The notes below the pieces were generated by a model, which made no database searches, was not told the DNA's origin, and worked only from the letters and a program-made list of their open reading frames with translations. The position numbers and the translations under genes are program-made. A DNA stretch of 64,000 bases from Virgibacillus sp. SK37. Lineage in GTDB: Bacteria > Bacillota > Bacilli > Bacillales > Amphibacillaceae. Positions 63,259 through 64,000 of the stretch are shown here, one piece after another. The first letter of the stretch is position 1; each line of letters begins with the position of its first letter. The DNA lies in contig NZ_CP007161.1 of the NCBI RefSeq assembly GCF_000725285.1, forward strand, positions 853,911-917,910, in the 5' to 3' direction.

Positions 63259-63813
63259 TTAATCCTCTTTTGAAACTACATCCACTTTACCAGTGTGTGG
63301 ATCAATAACCAAACCGTGAACCTTCACTTCTTTAGGAAGTAATGGATGGTTACGTATAATGGAGACACTTTGCATGACAGATTCTTCAACTGTATCAAAG
63401 CCATGGAACTCCTCATCTAGATTTATTCCACTATGTGTAATAGTCTCAAGTGTATTTTTATCAACCCCACGCGCTTCCATTTTTTCTGCTAGTGCTTTGG
63501 TGTCGACATGTGACATACCGCAGTCATGGTGGCCAATTACGGTTACTTCCTCGGCCTGCAATTGATAAACTGCAACAAGAATACTTTTCATAATACTGTC
63601 AAAAGGTTTGCGAATGATTGCTCCAGCATTTTTGAGCATCTTGACATCCCCGTTTTGAATGTTTAAGGCTCGTGGCAGAAGTTCGACTAAGCGAGATTCC
63701 ATACATGTGAAAACAACCATTCGTTTGTTAGGGATACTATCCGTTTTATATGGTTCGTAGGATTTACCTTCCACAAAATGTTTATTGTATTCCAGCATTT
63801 CTTCCAAGTGCAT
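63259..63813 (-). CDS. beta-class carbonic anhydrase (YtiB-like)
   Basis: A 184-residue zinc enzyme interconverting carbon dioxide and bicarbonate. Zinc ligands are Cys37 in FTCMESRL, and His and Cys in VIGHHDCGMSH near residues 94-98. The overall sequence follows B. subtilis YtiB, including KNAGAIIRKPF and HPLLPKEVKVHGLVIDP. Most beta enzymes have CxDxR around the first cysteine, forming an Asp-Arg dyad; here the aspartate is Glu39, a conservative but unusual change. GGAGTGG precedes the ATG. It is monocistronic. Confidence 0.9.
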   Translation of the reverse strand: MHLEEMLEYNKHFVEGKSYEPYKTDSIPNKRMVVFTCMESRLVELLPRALNIQNGDVKMLKNAGAIIRKPFDSIMKSILVAVYQLQAEEVTVIGHHDCGMSHVDTKALAEKMEARGVDKNTLETITHSGINLDEEFHGFDTVEESVMQSVSIIRNHPLLPKEVKVHGLVIDPHTGKVDVVSKED

Positions 63814-63957
63814 ATTTCCACTCCTTTAAAATAAGTTTCTCCTATTAAAATATAGCAGTTTTTTTAAGTTAGTGTACAGGAGAAAGTTAATTTCGACAAA
63901 ATGTACTATTTTCTCTTAAGCCCAAAGACTCATTTTTGGAAAATTTGAACATAGATA

Positions 63958-63986
63958 TTGTTTGTCCTAACTAAGTAAGGTATGAT
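63958..63986 (+). promoter_or_regulatory. promoter reading out of the window
   Basis: TTGTTT (63958-63963), 17 bases, TATGAT (63981-63986). The gene it serves would start beyond the window. Confidence 0.5.
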
Positions 63987-64000
63987 GAAAATATCAATTT

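Overview
The window looks like chromosome from a low-GC, endospore-forming Bacillaceae bacterium, most like Oceanobacillus or Virgibacillus. Grounds: AT-rich coding sequence, strong AAGGAGG-type ribosome sites with many GTG/TTG starts, SAM-I and guanine riboswitches, sporulation genes (sspL, csgA, a gerABC operon with a SigG-type promoter), an Fnr with the Bacillus C-terminal cysteine pattern, and a Staphylococcus-like stand-alone murG. The genus is inferred; the species cannot be read from the sequence.

Layout. 0-5 kb (minus): serA with a class V aminotransferase that probably replaces serC, a YflT-type stress gene, and a homocysteine methyltransferase behind a SAM riboswitch. 5-10.6 kb (plus): RDD / exonuclease / sppA / RDD(yteJ) cluster, an acyl-CoA synthetase, the sspL-csgA spore operon and a structured RNA (possibly 6S). 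10.6-12.0 kb: a complete ISL3-family element with an 8-bp target duplication. 12-20 kb: VOC protein, guanine riboswitch-xpt-pbuX, DHA2 efflux pump, a frameshifted DMT exporter, small proteins, a quinone-reductase-like MDR protein and a DNA glycosylase. 20-30 kb: a 28-residue type I toxin-like gene, a thioester-reductase-like SDR, SAM hydrolase plus amidohydrolase, CtaG-like and YhgE membrane proteins, DinB, a repeat element and an alpha/beta hydrolase. 30-37.6 kb: argC-argJ-argB-argD-carB, with neither carA nor argF. 37.7-42.5 kb: S9 peptidase, P-loop kinase-like protein, D-amino acid aminotransferase, fnr with a well-placed Fnr box, and tRNA-Gly. 42.7-53.3 kb: a segment flanked by inverted copies of a GC-rich two-part repeat, holding an ABC-class ATPase, queG, ogt, an amidase, trmL, a tiny secreted-peptide gene, and odhA (interrupted by one extra base in an A7 run) with odhB. 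53.7-64 kb: nupC, aldehyde dehydrogenase, MATE pump, murG, gerABC and a beta carbonic anhydrase.

Most of the window is ordinary housekeeping DNA. The parts most worth a second look are genes too short for routine ORF calling: a membrane-toxin gene with a hairpin over its ribosome site (20.6 kb) and a 33-residue exported-peptide gene with its own promoter, operator-like palindrome and terminator (48.3 kb). Others are the odhA frameshift, the Fnr autoregulatory site, the inverted repeat pair, and the arginine operon that has carB but no carA. Family assignments rest on reading motifs and on memory of family members; no database search was run.
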